From Erythrocercus mccallii (Eukaryota; Chordata; Aves; Passeriformes; Dicruridae): a DNA stretch of 64,000 bases. Location of the stretch: contig VZRG01001045.1 of the NCBI GenBank assembly GCA_013397435.1, positions 65,549-129,548 on the forward strand. The letters are read 5' to 3'. How positions within the stretch are numbered: position 1 is the first letter of the stretch; every line of letters begins with the position of its first letter. The translations under genes were made by a program, and so were the position numbers. Positions 15,201 to 25,660 of this stretch are shown in pieces. Under the pieces are notes generated by a model, which saw only the letters and a program-made list of their open reading frames with translations, made no database searches and was not told the origin of the DNA.

Positions 15201-15799
15201 TGTGTACCTGACAAGTTATTGGGATAAACAGTTAGGTTTGTTTGGTTTGGATTATGCAGAGGTTTTCCTATATATGCTGTATCTTTGCTTACAAAAATAT
15301 TTACTATTTAATAGTGCATAAGTTCTAGAAACACACTTTTCCAAATACTCATGCCAATCACTCTTCCATAGCACTATGTGCTAACAGCATACCAGTTTAT
15401 TTGAATAGAAAAAGAACTGGCTTGAATCTATCCTCAAAAATTTTTGGTTATTGGTGAAACAGTTTAATTGATTTTTTCCCTGCACAAACCATCAGAATGA
15501 ATGCCTTTTTCCATTATCATTAGAAAGTGAGCTGAAGCACAACTCACTCTTGATTTTACTGATGATGGAGAATAAGGGTAAAATGCTAAATTAGAGTCCC
15601 AGCTTGCCTACCAAATCCTTTCATGTTTTCACACAAGCTGATTTTCATTCTTCAGCTCTAACCATGGTGCAGCTTTGTTTTCACCACTTTTGCCAGCATT
15701 TCCAGGAACTCAGCTACCACCAGAATAGTTTGTGCTTTACCACCACAGAACCAGGATGACAGAGCAGTGACACAAGATCACTGGCAGAATTCACCCTTA

Positions 15800-15800
<1 letters not shown>
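293..15800. other. Gene-free AT-rich sequence, intergenic or intronic
   Basis: I see no convincing exon, RNA gene or mobile element in this stretch. Open frames are short, lack recognisable domains and have no consistent codon bias. Minor low-complexity sequence is present: an A-rich run near 296-320, an A15 run at 7984-7998, and a short array of ATTCAT-like hexamers at about 14300-14326. The paired 10.3-11.2 kb segments are somewhat GC-richer and have several overlapping open frames on both strands, which fits base composition rather than coding. Confidence 0.6.
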
Positions 15801-15839
<39 letters not shown>

Positions 15840-15866
15840 NAAAAAAAAAAAAAAAAAAAAAAAAAA
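15801..15866. repeat. 66-bp poly-A homopolymer containing one N
   Basis: An uninterrupted A run (39 A, one N at 15840, 26 A) starts right after the sequence TTCACCCTTAC. It is by far the longest homopolymer in the window. The lone N suggests an assembler or polisher could not decide the length or joined two reads here. I see no AATAAA polyadenylation signal in the bases just upstream on the plus strand, so a retrocopy tail is not well supported. Confidence 0.9.
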
Positions 15867-16605
15867 GATACTACAATTCAAAGCATTTAAATTAGGTGGA
15901 AGAAATTCCAACAAAAAGGAATCAAGAAGTTGTAAAATGCAAGTGTGAATACATTCCAATGGCAGGCAATAGTGCTAATCTAGGCTGACACAGTAAAATT
16001 CTGCAAGGCACGTGTGCATCAATGCCACGAGCATTAGAGGCCTGCACAGGCTGTGTGACTACCTAGGGCAAAGCTGGTAACCTAGGTAGTTTACTAACAG
16101 TGAACTCCTAATACACATTACTTAAAACCAAAATGCAGATGAAAATGATAAAACACTGTGTTTATGCTGATTTTTGTAAGGGTCCAAACTGATTGCAAGT
16201 TATTAGATCTTTACACTTCTGTGTGCCCATTCAAGCAAAGCTTAATGGAAGCATGTGCTGACATCATTCCCAATCTTCCTGTGACCAAGCATGGGCCACT
16301 GTCAGCCAGGAAGCCTCTTTAGCTGCCCTAAGGATTGCAGTAAAATCAGATCTCTTCAGAGCAATGTATAGACACAGGTTATTTCTGTGGCATGCTCCAC
16401 AAAGCACTGCACCTGTGCTCAGTGCACCACTGTATGTGCTCCAGCCTGGGGTATAATTTACATCACTGTAAGCTGAAGCCACACATTTTAAACTGCAAAG
16501 GGCAACTTCTGCTGATGGTAACATCATTCTAACCTTACTAATTTCAGTGTTGTATTGCACTGGGTTAAATCAGAGATGAATGCAATCTAAGTCTTCTGGT
16601 TTCCT
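15867..16605. other. No gene recognised; possible flank of the retroelement fossil
   Basis: This lies downstream, in minus-strand terms, of the reverse-transcriptase relic at 16606-17000. It could hold remains of RNase H or integrase. A 98-codon minus-strand frame at 16264-16560 is open but shows no motif I can align to those domains, so I do not annotate it as part of the element. Confidence 0.4.
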
Positions 16606-17000
16606 TTATAGCATCAGTGCACTGCCATTTTGAATTCTCTCCTGGGCAGTGTACTCAGAGAATTCAAGACTGCTGAAAGGTTCTGCAAAAAAATGACTGA
16701 AATAGTTTATAAATCCTAGGAGGGAGCATAACTGCACAACATTTGTAGGACAAGGAGCATTCTTTACAGCAGTTATTTTATCCTGTGATTTATACTGGTC
16801 TCTTCCATCTATCACATGGCTACAGCATTCAGTCCTGCCTTATAGGAATTCACTTTTGGCCTCATGGTACACTCTCTCTGCCAAAGGAAAACTTTCCTTC
16901 AGTTTGTGGAAGCCTTCTGCATTTGTTTTCTCTGTGATGATGTCAACTATCAGCATTAAATTCTGTGGATGTGTTTGTTCTGTGGCCCTTGGTGATAGGA
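16606..17000 (-). pseudogene. Degenerate Ty3/gypsy-like retrotransposon reverse-transcriptase fragment
   Basis: Translated on the minus strand, this region reads through successive conserved blocks of a Metaviridae (Ty3/gypsy) polymerase in the right order and spacing. First comes a decayed active-site region, where the usual Y-x-D-D box is replaced by LIVDI followed by ITEKT. Next is a helix-like FHKLKESF, then AKSEFL, SHVIDGR, KSQDKITAV, NAPCPTNVVQL and LLGFINYFSHF. The last blocks correspond to the family pattern GHVID..G...S.DKI.A...AP.P.NV..LRSFLG..NYY..F. It is broken: an in-frame TAA lies at 16842-16840 between AKSEFL and SHVID, the catalytic aspartate pair is lost, and the frame ends soon after NYF. 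It is therefore a non-functional fossil. No LTR, primer site or integrase was found next to it. Retroviral pol is a less likely alternative, because the PTNVVQL-LLGFINY block is typical of Ty3/gypsy. Confidence 0.8.
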
Positions 17001-17783
17001 CAGGGATTAATACCACTTCAGTAAGAAAATGAAAGCATCCCATGATAGTCTGAACTCTAATTCAGAGGTTTCAGGTATAACTCAACAGGAAACTTTGAGT
17101 CTATCCTCCCTCAATATCTACCCAACTGCTTCAATGAAAACAGCTACAAGGAGAGGAGCTAACCTGATCCAAGGACTGAGACACCTCCTCACATGGGTTC
17201 AAATCCTGAATTTTATGGTTCATGAGCTTTGAGGGAATTTATAATTCAAATACAGTTGAGTCTTTTGGAAATGATCCAACTTAGCATTTCATAGAATTCA
17301 AGTCCTGGCTATTAAGTTTCTATGATAAAGATAAATAGATTTTTTTAAGATACTCCTAAACTTAATTTGTTTTATTTTAAATATCTGCCCAAAATCTTTA
17401 TATTGCATACTTCCTCCCTCTTTGACCAGAGTCAAAACTGGGTCTTCAAATATATTTCCCAGTATTGCCTCAAGCAGAAGGCTGAGCCAAGCCTCTCTCT
17501 TACAGGCCAGGCAGGTGGGAAGGATCACTTGCAACTTCCCTCTAAATACCAAAAACCCCACACAGCTCTTCCCAGGAACATAGCCACACAGGCACTCACT
17601 TTCATGATAATATGACCACCTACTTTAATTCTCTGGCTATAAAAATACAGATTTAGGCTAAAATTAATAGTTTGGATTCTGCAGTTCATAGACCTTCATA
17701 AACAGTATTTTAACTTCCAATCACAGCACTTCCTCAGTTCTGTGCATTAAGTGCAACAGGAATTTGCTGCCAGTAATAAGCAG
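17001..17783. other. No gene recognised; upstream flank of the Ty3/gypsy relic
   Basis: On the minus strand this would carry the N-terminal part of the reverse transcriptase and the protease if more of the element survived. Frames here are interrupted by stops and I could not align them with confidence. The remainder is ordinary AT-rich sequence. Confidence 0.4.
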
Positions 17784-17858
17784 ATCACAGATTCACGGAG
17801 TCCCTCAGGTGGGAAAGTCCCTCAGGAGGTCTCTGATTGCCATTCTTGATCCTCCCTA
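17784..17858 (-). mobile_element. CR1 LINE 3'-end fragment
   Basis: The plus strand reads like the reverse complement of the CR1 3' end: an 'AGATTCACGGAGT' start followed by 'GGGAAAGTCCCTCAGGAGGTC'-like sequence. This matches the family's usual 'aatcatagaat...ggaagggacctcaggaggtcat' layout with many substitutions. CR1 is the dominant LINE of birds and is typically truncated at its 5' end, as here. It is short and diverged, so its exact limits are uncertain. Confidence 0.6.
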
Positions 17859-19088
17859 ATCCGTGCCCAAAATAGAAAACAGTAGCTATGAAGAAAATCA
17901 GGAAATTTCCCCTACAAAAGGGTGTCAAGATAATACACTTCATATCACTGCAGTGAAATCAAGAGATGGCTCTGCAGAAAGAAGCCTATGGTAGGTCATA
18001 CAGGTTTCTCTACTGCCATGACAAGCTTGATGAAATCGCTCCAGGCTAACCTGTAGCCATCTGAGGGTGTGCAGTTTCTCCATCTACTGAAAAAGTCTGA
18101 TCAGTCAAACTTTCTTCACAAATCAGCTCAGGATGTGAAATATTAAAGGAGTTGCATCTTTCAGTAGAAATAAAATCTGACAGCAGCCTTCTCCTTAACC
18201 CCAAACCCACAAAAGCCACCCAAATTATTTCCTCTGCAGGAAGTCCTTTTGGGGAGAAGTCATACAGGATTTGGATCACTTCCTGGATTTGTGTGCATCT
18301 ATCAAACAACAAACAGCAGCAAAGGCAACAGCACCCTATGTCTACTTTGAAATATAATCCAAGAGAAAGGACAGAGAGAATCAGAACTAAGAGATCTGGA
18401 TTGCCTTCTCCACTGTTCACAAGGTTTACTTGATATGTAGGCCAGCAAAAGGTCTCCTTTCCTTCGCCTAGAAAGACCCATCCTGATAACACAAAGGAGG
18501 AGACAGAAGCTTCAATGCGTATTGAAAGTAACAGAAAGAGAGACACAGGGGGTAGAGATTCGATAATGCAGACAGAGGAGGAGAAAAAGAAAGAAAATAA
18601 AAAGAACTTCTTAAGATTCTTTCTACAAAAAATGAATCTTCACTGCACTGGTGCTTTTATTAGAACATCTCATGCTTTTTTCTTGCTCTTTTTTCTTGAC
18701 ACAGTAAGTTGTGTTCAAGCTGCCTCAGACACTCTGTCAGGGCACCTCATTGTTCTTCTCCCAGACACTTCCCTTACGACTCCGGCACAGTGCTCCAGGG
18801 GCAAGTGTGACCACACCTCCAAGGGCTGAGGATGCTCACACTCAGAGTGGTGATCAGAAAAAATCATCTGCAACAGGACTTAGTGCACGTGCCTTTACAA
18901 AATCAAGAGAATGAACACAAAGCAAGTCTGATGTAAAACAAGGTGGAGCAAAGAAAGTATCAAACTCCTTCATGAGAAAGTTCTCTCACTTAAGATAGTA
19001 TATCAGAGGCAGAAGAGGCACCTCTCCTTATGGAGCTTCAGATGCCTTGAAGTGTGCCAAAATTCAGCATGCAAGTGAAGCAGTTTAG

Positions 19089-19090
<2 letters not shown>
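17859..19090. other. No gene recognised
   Basis: A 166-codon minus-strand open frame spans 18046-18546. It is Cys/Leu-rich in the middle (a CCCLCCCLL stretch derived from a plus-strand CAGCAA-type run near 18310-18330) and shows no domain I know. Sequence of this length can stay open by chance in a window of this size, and I see no splice or start context to support it. Confidence 0.4.
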
Positions 19091-19121
<31 letters not shown>

Positions 19122-19400
19122 CAAGGTTTTCCAGGTAATTGCCACTTTATTGAACCCATAGTGTTACAGCAGCAACTTGAAACCCTGTAGTGGCATTGCT
19201 CATAGATAGTGCAGAAAATCACATCTGTCCTAAGGTACTTGCAGTCAGAGATAAAACAGACAAAATGCAAAAGAAACTATAATCCACATTCTACAGGAGG
19301 TATAGGAATGCATACGGCAGGCTTGATCCATGTTTCACCAACAGAGACCTGAGCTCAGGTCTCTGCAGACTTGATGCTAAGCCTCACCAAGGCAACAAGT
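19091..19400 (-). pseudogene. Possible retrocopied mRNA 3' end (AATAAA plus genomic poly-A tail)
   Basis: A pure T27 run (19091-19117) is, on the minus strand, a poly-A tail. Read in that direction, an AATAAA hexamer (plus-strand 19146-19151) lies 28 bases before the tail, the normal distance for a cleaved and polyadenylated mRNA. A tail encoded in the genome after a correctly spaced signal suggests reverse transcription of an mRNA. I could not recognise the parent gene: the roughly 250 bases upstream look like 3' UTR with no long frame. The 5' end and target-site duplication were not located, so the left limit is nominal. A chance T run near a chance TTTATT is the alternative. Confidence 0.4.
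19342..19365. repeat. Perfect 24-bp palindrome
   Basis: The sequence is CAGAGACCTGAG followed directly by its reverse complement CTCAGGTCTCTG, with no spacer. It could form a cruciform or a hairpin, or bind a dimeric factor. It lies within the putative retrocopied 3' UTR. No function is evident from sequence alone. Confidence 0.9.
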
Positions 19401-22400
19401 TTTCCCTTGAAGAAGACATGGAGGTGGTGTGCCTGCAATGCTGATTGCAGCTGATGTTATCAGCAGATAATCACAGTCTGTCTAGAAGAAAAACCACAAC
19501 CCATGTGCCCTGAAAAGTAATACCTACATGATTTTAAAAACAAAGTAATTCTGTGGAAAAAGCACAACTTCCATCACAAGGTAAGACTTGTTCTTCAGTT
19601 TCAGGATTCTTGAACCAAGTTACTTGGGTCATCTTTATTTTAGTTTATTCCTTTGAAAACAGAGCTTGCATGAGGCACACTGCGCATCTAACATTTCCAA
19701 TCTTGAGACAGAAAGTAGCACAAGGGTAAAAAATATTGCTTACATTTTCCTGATGAAGTGAGGATAGGCACTTAACTAAGAATTCTAATGATCCTAACAT
19801 TCTGACAAAGTAATAAGACTTTGACAAGCTGTACAAAGTACAGCTCCCCACTGAAATGATGGTCCATCCTGGTCTAGCAAACCTCATGTCCAAAATCCTC
19901 AATACTGCAAAAGCCTGAGGTTTTAATTTAGTTTAATGTTTCTGGTCCAGGATGAGGTTACTAAATTGATGAGTTCTTTCAAAAGTTTGAAACTCAGTTG
20001 TGAACATCAGGCTGAAGTACCATCTTTTCATGCACTTACAAGGACAAATGGAAGTATTGCCAAATGTCATGCTTATGAAGGAGAAAAAGTGCACACTTCT
20101 GTACTTCAGAGACATTTGAATTCCAGTGATTCTGAAGTCTGAGGTACTACAGTCTCTTGAAGAAAATCAGGACAATCATCATATGTCATTTGCTTGATTG
20201 CTACCCCAACCAGGTGTGATCTTGAGCTTACACATCAAAGGAAGATTGGGATTCAGTCTCTCTGGAAGGATTGAGACTTTCCACAATTCAATATAGTACT
20301 GAACTATTTACCACTTCTAGTCAAGCAAATAGTTAACTTTGCTCACTGGATGAAAGATTGGGCTCCAGCAATGCACACAGTTTAAACAGATACAGACAGA
20401 CCAAAACCTGCCCGCCTACATTAGCATTCAAAATATTTTGGCAATTAAAAAAAGAAAAGACAACCCACTAACAGCAGCATACTAGAAAGACTGTCCCCAA
20501 AACAAGAACTGCAAGCTGACAACATCAGAAGTTAAAATTGCATTTAAAATAAATTCTTCTGTTTTGAAGAAGAAATACACGCAAGCAGCAATGTTCCTAA
20601 TTAATGCCCTCTGTAAAGTCCACAGCCCTCAAGTCCTCCATGGAGAAGGGAAGCCTTCTGCTGGGAAATGAGTCAGCAAATCTGTAACAGCCTTCTGCAC
20701 TGAGCTCCAAGCACCTTGCACACTGCTGACCTGCCTCTTACAGCAAATGTTTAGGAAAGAGCCTGATGACAGTGGCAGACAGGTAGAGAGCCATCACCCA
20801 AGGAGATACAGGCAAAATGGGCACTATCTGCTCAGCCCAGATCAGGCAAAAGAGTCATTGGATTCCCACGAGAACCTCATCCAGAAATCCCCATGCAAAA
20901 GGCAGCAAATCTGTTATTGCAGGATGAACACTGGGAGATGCTGCCATGTAGATCAGAGACTGGCTCTAAGGCTGGGCGTGGATGGGGGCCACAGCAGGGT
21001 CAGCCAGACAACAAGCAATGCAGAGATATCTGCCCTGCTCTCTCACAGCAGGCAGTGACTCAGCAGCACTGCAGGACACCTTGTGCTGCCCCAATGATGT
21101 GCCTCACATGCTTTCTAAATAGTTGTGAGCTGAGGAAATAGAAAGGTCCCTGCTATTTGTCCACTGAAATGTTCAACTCTTGAGGGTATGACATTGGTCC
21201 TGTTTTGAAATATTTAAGTGTGAAAATCTTTTGTTACAAAGTTTATGGAAGTTGTCAGTTCATCAGCAAATAACTGAAGCACATTATTAATGGAGGCACA
21301 AATCTGTGTAGCTGCACAGATCTGTACCTGCTGGAGACTTTTTCTCTTGGTTGAGATGTTTTTCGTGAGAAGTGAAGGTAAAGGCATGAGCACAAGGCTT
21401 TCCAAGCAGAGGTGGTGCTCCAGTGCATCCAGAGCTAGGATATGTCATCAAATTGTGGGTGTTTGCTGGAAATCTTTTAGATTCCATCTTGCCATTCACC
21501 TGTGACTACTCCTTCTGTACCTAAAGGCACACTCGAGCCTATGCTCGTTTCATATGAACATGACTAAAGTCAAGTTTCACAAGATTTACCAAGCTTTCCT
21601 TAAAGAACCAGACTGGAAAATCTTAAAGAAGCCATAAAAAGCTTCCTACTGGAAAGAAGCCACAGGATAAATCTTTAAGCAAAATTGACTTTCTATTTGA
21701 ATTTAGATCATTTGGCCCAATGTGGCAGGATTTTAACAGCTGTAGTAACTTTGGAAAACTCCTACATTAAGTGATTTCCAAAAAATATTTCAGTCAATCA
21801 CATGGATTGAATAATTTTTTAAAAAAGAAGGAAAATCATTGTGTTGTGCATAATTTCTCTTTACTTTCCCATAAAATACAAGTCAAAGCATAAAAATAAA
21901 TTAATTGTGGGTATTTTTAGTAGCTGTTTTCTAACCAGTTATTTCTGTGTTCTGTTTGCATGAGAAGTTGAAGGTAAGAAGTTTATGTGCAGATGCCACA
22001 CTCCTCTGAGATCATCTGTTAACTGCCATGAGACAGAAAGCAGTTTCAGAAGACAGAAAAAACAGTCATTTGAGAACGTTTGCCTCTGGCAGAACTATTT
22101 TTTTCCTGTCTCAGTTAATATTACCCCTAGGCAAAACCAGGCAGAAGTGTTGAAATATTTGCAACAAAACATGCAATATCAAACATGCAACCACACAAAA
22201 CAAGCTTTATTATAAATGCAAAAAAATGTGCCAAACTGGGAAGAATAGTTCTTGTTCGCTTGAACTGTGTAAGCAGAAAATTTTGCAGAATGGCTCATTT
22301 TGCTCCAGATAGCAGTTCTGTTCCCAGATCTGAATGAGACAAGCTCACACATCCCTTTGATACCCAGCTGCAGATGGTAATCCCATCCAGCAGCACAAAC

Positions 22401-24828
22401 AGATCCAGGAGACAAAGCAGCTCCATAGCCCATGTCGGATGCCTGAAGCTGGGTAGTATAAACACTACTCCTTCTGCAAATGGTCAGGACAGAATCTGAG
22501 AAACACTGACTAAGCATCCTGAGTTTCATTTTTAGCATGTTGCAAGACATAGCTGAATAAGGAATTGAAACGGAATGCAAGAATTCATCAGTGTGTCTTC
22601 CAGTGAAGGGGACATTTCTGCCTTGAAAAGGGCCAAGGATACAGTTATGTCTTAGTACAGGTTTTGTCATCGCTGCCTTCTTCGAAAAGGAAAACCATGA
22701 AGAGCAGAAACTGGTTCATTTTTGTGACGAGAAGAAAATGAAGTCATTCAGTCAATAGGTAGGATCTAAATTGATAGTCTCTCACAGCACTGCTGAAATG
22801 CAGGCATTTTGCTGCAAACAGTGGGAAAGTATAGGCCTGGCAGAACAAATTCTGGCTCTTATGCCCAGCAACTATTAACATCCATTCAGATAGAGCAGTC
22901 AAGTCCTGGACATGCTAAGGTTTTCCACCAGAAATCATATAAATCAGCATCTCCTCATGATGGAAGGCTTGGGTTAAATATAGCCAGGATTTGAACTCAT
23001 GACTCCAAAAATTCAAGACTTCAAGAATCTCTCACTCTGATTTGCTAAGATAAACCTGAAAAAAACCTATTTAGTATTCAGGAAGACAGAGATACACTGA
23101 CAAAATGAATCTCAAAAGAATCTGTGAATGGAGCCTGAGCTTTAACATACTTAAAGGTTATATGTCTAACAAACAGAGGGAAGGCTTAAGTCTGCAAATT
23201 GAGAAAAGGGGATCCTGGAAAAGCAGGTTTTGAGGGAGTATAAAACCCTTCTGAGGCAGTTGGACTGGCAATAAAAGAGGCAATCTCCTCCATTTTGGAA
23301 ATTTCATTTTCTAAGGAAAGGTGAAAGGACAGTGAGATACAAAAATTTAGAAGCAGGATCTTTTTTGCAGACAGGAAATAGTGACCAAACACCGCAGAGC
23401 CTGCTGATACTCATATCTAGTCACAGAGAGAGCACCAGAGGGGCTTTGATAGCCTCTAAGTCACTGCTCCCATCCCTAATGTGCACAGTGTGCATTAATA
23501 TATTTCATACATTTTCCTTGGCAAGTTTAATGGAAACAGAGGCTTTCAATGAAAAGGCTAAATGAGCCAAAACTCACAAATACCCAGCTACACTGTCTAC
23601 ATGTGCATTTATTTTCCCCTCCCTCCTATTCCCCCTTCAATAAAAGAGCATTTAAGTGATATTTTTTCCACTTGGCTCATGTGGAAGGTGAGCTGATCTG
23701 TACTGTGAAGTTCTATATTGGTTCTTCTTTTATTTTTTTCAGAGACCAAAAAGGGAAGGAATAGAAAACAGCCTCTTTAAATGAAACATGCCCTTGTCAA
23801 AACAATTTAACAAATGGAAAAGGCATGCCCATTATGCTAGTTTTCCAGAAGTTCATCAACCTCACTGTTAAATCTTAGCATGTAAGAAAAATTACTCTGT
23901 TTGTTCTTTAGGTTTGTTCCCAAGATCAAAGTGCTGTGGGCTGGAGGGTGTTTGACATCCAAGAAACACTCATTGCTGCAATATTGTCTGTAGTGCCTTT
24001 CGTTAGTTTTGTTTCTTTATAAGGCTTTAAAGAACAGCAGTCAACACTTGCAGCACACTGGCATCCCATCAGATGCCAAGCTCATCCTTTCAGAGCACAT
24101 GGGAGGATAATCTTTTTATGACTCTTACTATGGTTTTCTCCTTTCACTAGGTCCTCTGATAGAAGTAACTAGAAATTATCTTGCATCTCAATCTCCTCTC
24201 ACTTGCGAAACATTTGTCCAACAGAGAAGTTAACACTATTAATCCTTTATTTTAAAGAGCATTAGAGCCTTATATAGATAATACCAGCAGTTCATGTTGG
24301 ACCAATCTATAAATCATTAGAGGCTTCATTTTAGTTTGGTTTTTTGGTTTTGCTTTGATTTAGTTTTGCTTTTAAATAGAACTTGTTGTCAAATGCAATT
24401 TTTTGAGTGTTTTTATTTAGCTCCTATCAGATGGTATGTGATATTCAAAGGGCTGAAAATGTATGTCAGTGACATAAAACTGCTTTATTTCACCAAACCA
24501 GTTCAGCTGACTGAATTAGTTGACACACACTGTTTCAGTAGAAAGATTTCAACACCTATGTCTCAATTTCAGAAAAGCAGAGTTTCAGTCAAGTTCAGTT
24601 AGCTTAGCTGAGCTAATGTGATTTAAAAAGCAACTGCTCTAAACCCCACATCACTGTAAGGACGGAAACTTTGTTTACTTGTAGAGGGTAACCACAGTTC
24701 TTCTAACACATCCTTCTCTCTGCAAATGGCGAGGTTATTTGAAACAATAAATGAAGTGCAAATGTCTTTTCTACAGAAAAATAAATATGTTTATTATTAA
24801 AGAAGATATAAGTTTATATGTCCTAAGG
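19401..24828. other. No gene recognised
   Basis: AT-rich sequence with only short or featureless open frames. The longest is 163 codons on the minus strand at 22179-22670. It has no recognisable domain, no signal peptide and no helpful splice context. The 20.7-21.1 kb part is GC-richer with overlapping frames on one strand only. No CR1, LTR or RNA gene was recognised. Confidence 0.5.
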
Positions 24829-25660
24829 GTCATAGGTCTAGAACAATCACCTGGCTCAGGTAGTCTAATCCCTGGCTTTCAGGAGCAGCCTTCTTACAGA
24901 TAATCCCCTTTATAAATTTACTGACCTTTGTGTTCTGCTGGTTTTTGTGCTTGGACTGTTCCCATGGAATAGTCACATTTCTGAGCTCAGCCACTTTAAT
25001 ATTAGGAACTTATTTCTTAACCCAACCAAAATGTACTTTTGGCCAGTTTACCTTTCTGTTCCTCTGCCAGCATTGCCCTTCAGATTAAGAGTTATTTTCT
25101 GCCACAATGTATTTAAATACAAAAAAATTTGCATGCTCTCTCAGGTTTTGCCTTGCCAGTTTAAACAACCAACCTCTCCTAGCTCCTGTTTGTACAACAA
25201 ATTCTTCATTTCCTTGATCATCCCTATGGCCTTGTCTATGCAAACTTCAGTTTCAGATCATCTTTCTTGAACACTATTAGTCAAAACCATATGTGGTATC
25301 TTAAATGAGGTCCATTAATGATTCCTCTATGCAGTTATCCTTCCTGAGACATCCTAGGATTGCATTTACCTCATTTATACCTCCACAGCTTACAGTCAGC
25401 TTGTGACAGAGTGAGTACTGTATGTTTCTTGGTTGTTTCCAGCTGCTGACCTCCCAGCTTAGAGCAGCGGGTTTCAATAAGAGCCCCCAAATGCATGATG
25501 TTATCTTCTGCATTCAGAAATTTTATCCCACTTGTAGTCCGCAACATTATCCAGCTCTTTCTGTGTGCTATCTCAAACTTCGTTTGTTCTTCTGTCCCAA
25601 ACTCCCTTTGTGCTGTTGGTGCATCTCAGCTTTGTGTCCCTGATTAAAGAATTACGCAGA
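24829..25660 (-). mobile_element. Ancient CR1-type LINE, 3' region, minus strand
   Basis: Read on the plus strand, this follows the antisense order of an old amniote CR1 3' region. It begins near 'GGTCATAGGTCTAGAACAATCA' and 'TAGTCTAATCCCTG', which is the reverse complement of the tract that usually carries the 'catagattc...atctagtctgacctcctg' text. It continues through 'CATCCTAGGATTGCATTTACC' and 'CAGCTTACAGTCAGCTTGTGAC'. It ends with 'AGAAATTTTATCCCACTTGTAGTCC', 'ATTATCCAGCTCTTTCTG' and 'CATCTCAGCTTTGTGTCCCTG', the degenerate form of the tract coding for the end of the reverse transcriptase and its UTR. Divergence is heavy, with many indels, so this is an old insertion and the limits are approximate. 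Confidence 0.7.

Noticed and set aside
16264..16560. 98-codon minus-strand frame next to the Ty3/gypsy relic, considered as RNase H or integrase
   Set aside because: No catalytic motif or conserved block of either domain could be aligned.
18046..18546. 166-codon minus-strand frame with a Cys-rich core
   Set aside because: The Cys cluster comes from a plus-strand CAGCAA/AGGCAACAG-type run read in antisense. No family is recognised.
22179..22670. 163-codon minus-strand open frame
   Set aside because: No recognisable domain or codon bias, and no promoter or splice support. The length is compatible with chance.
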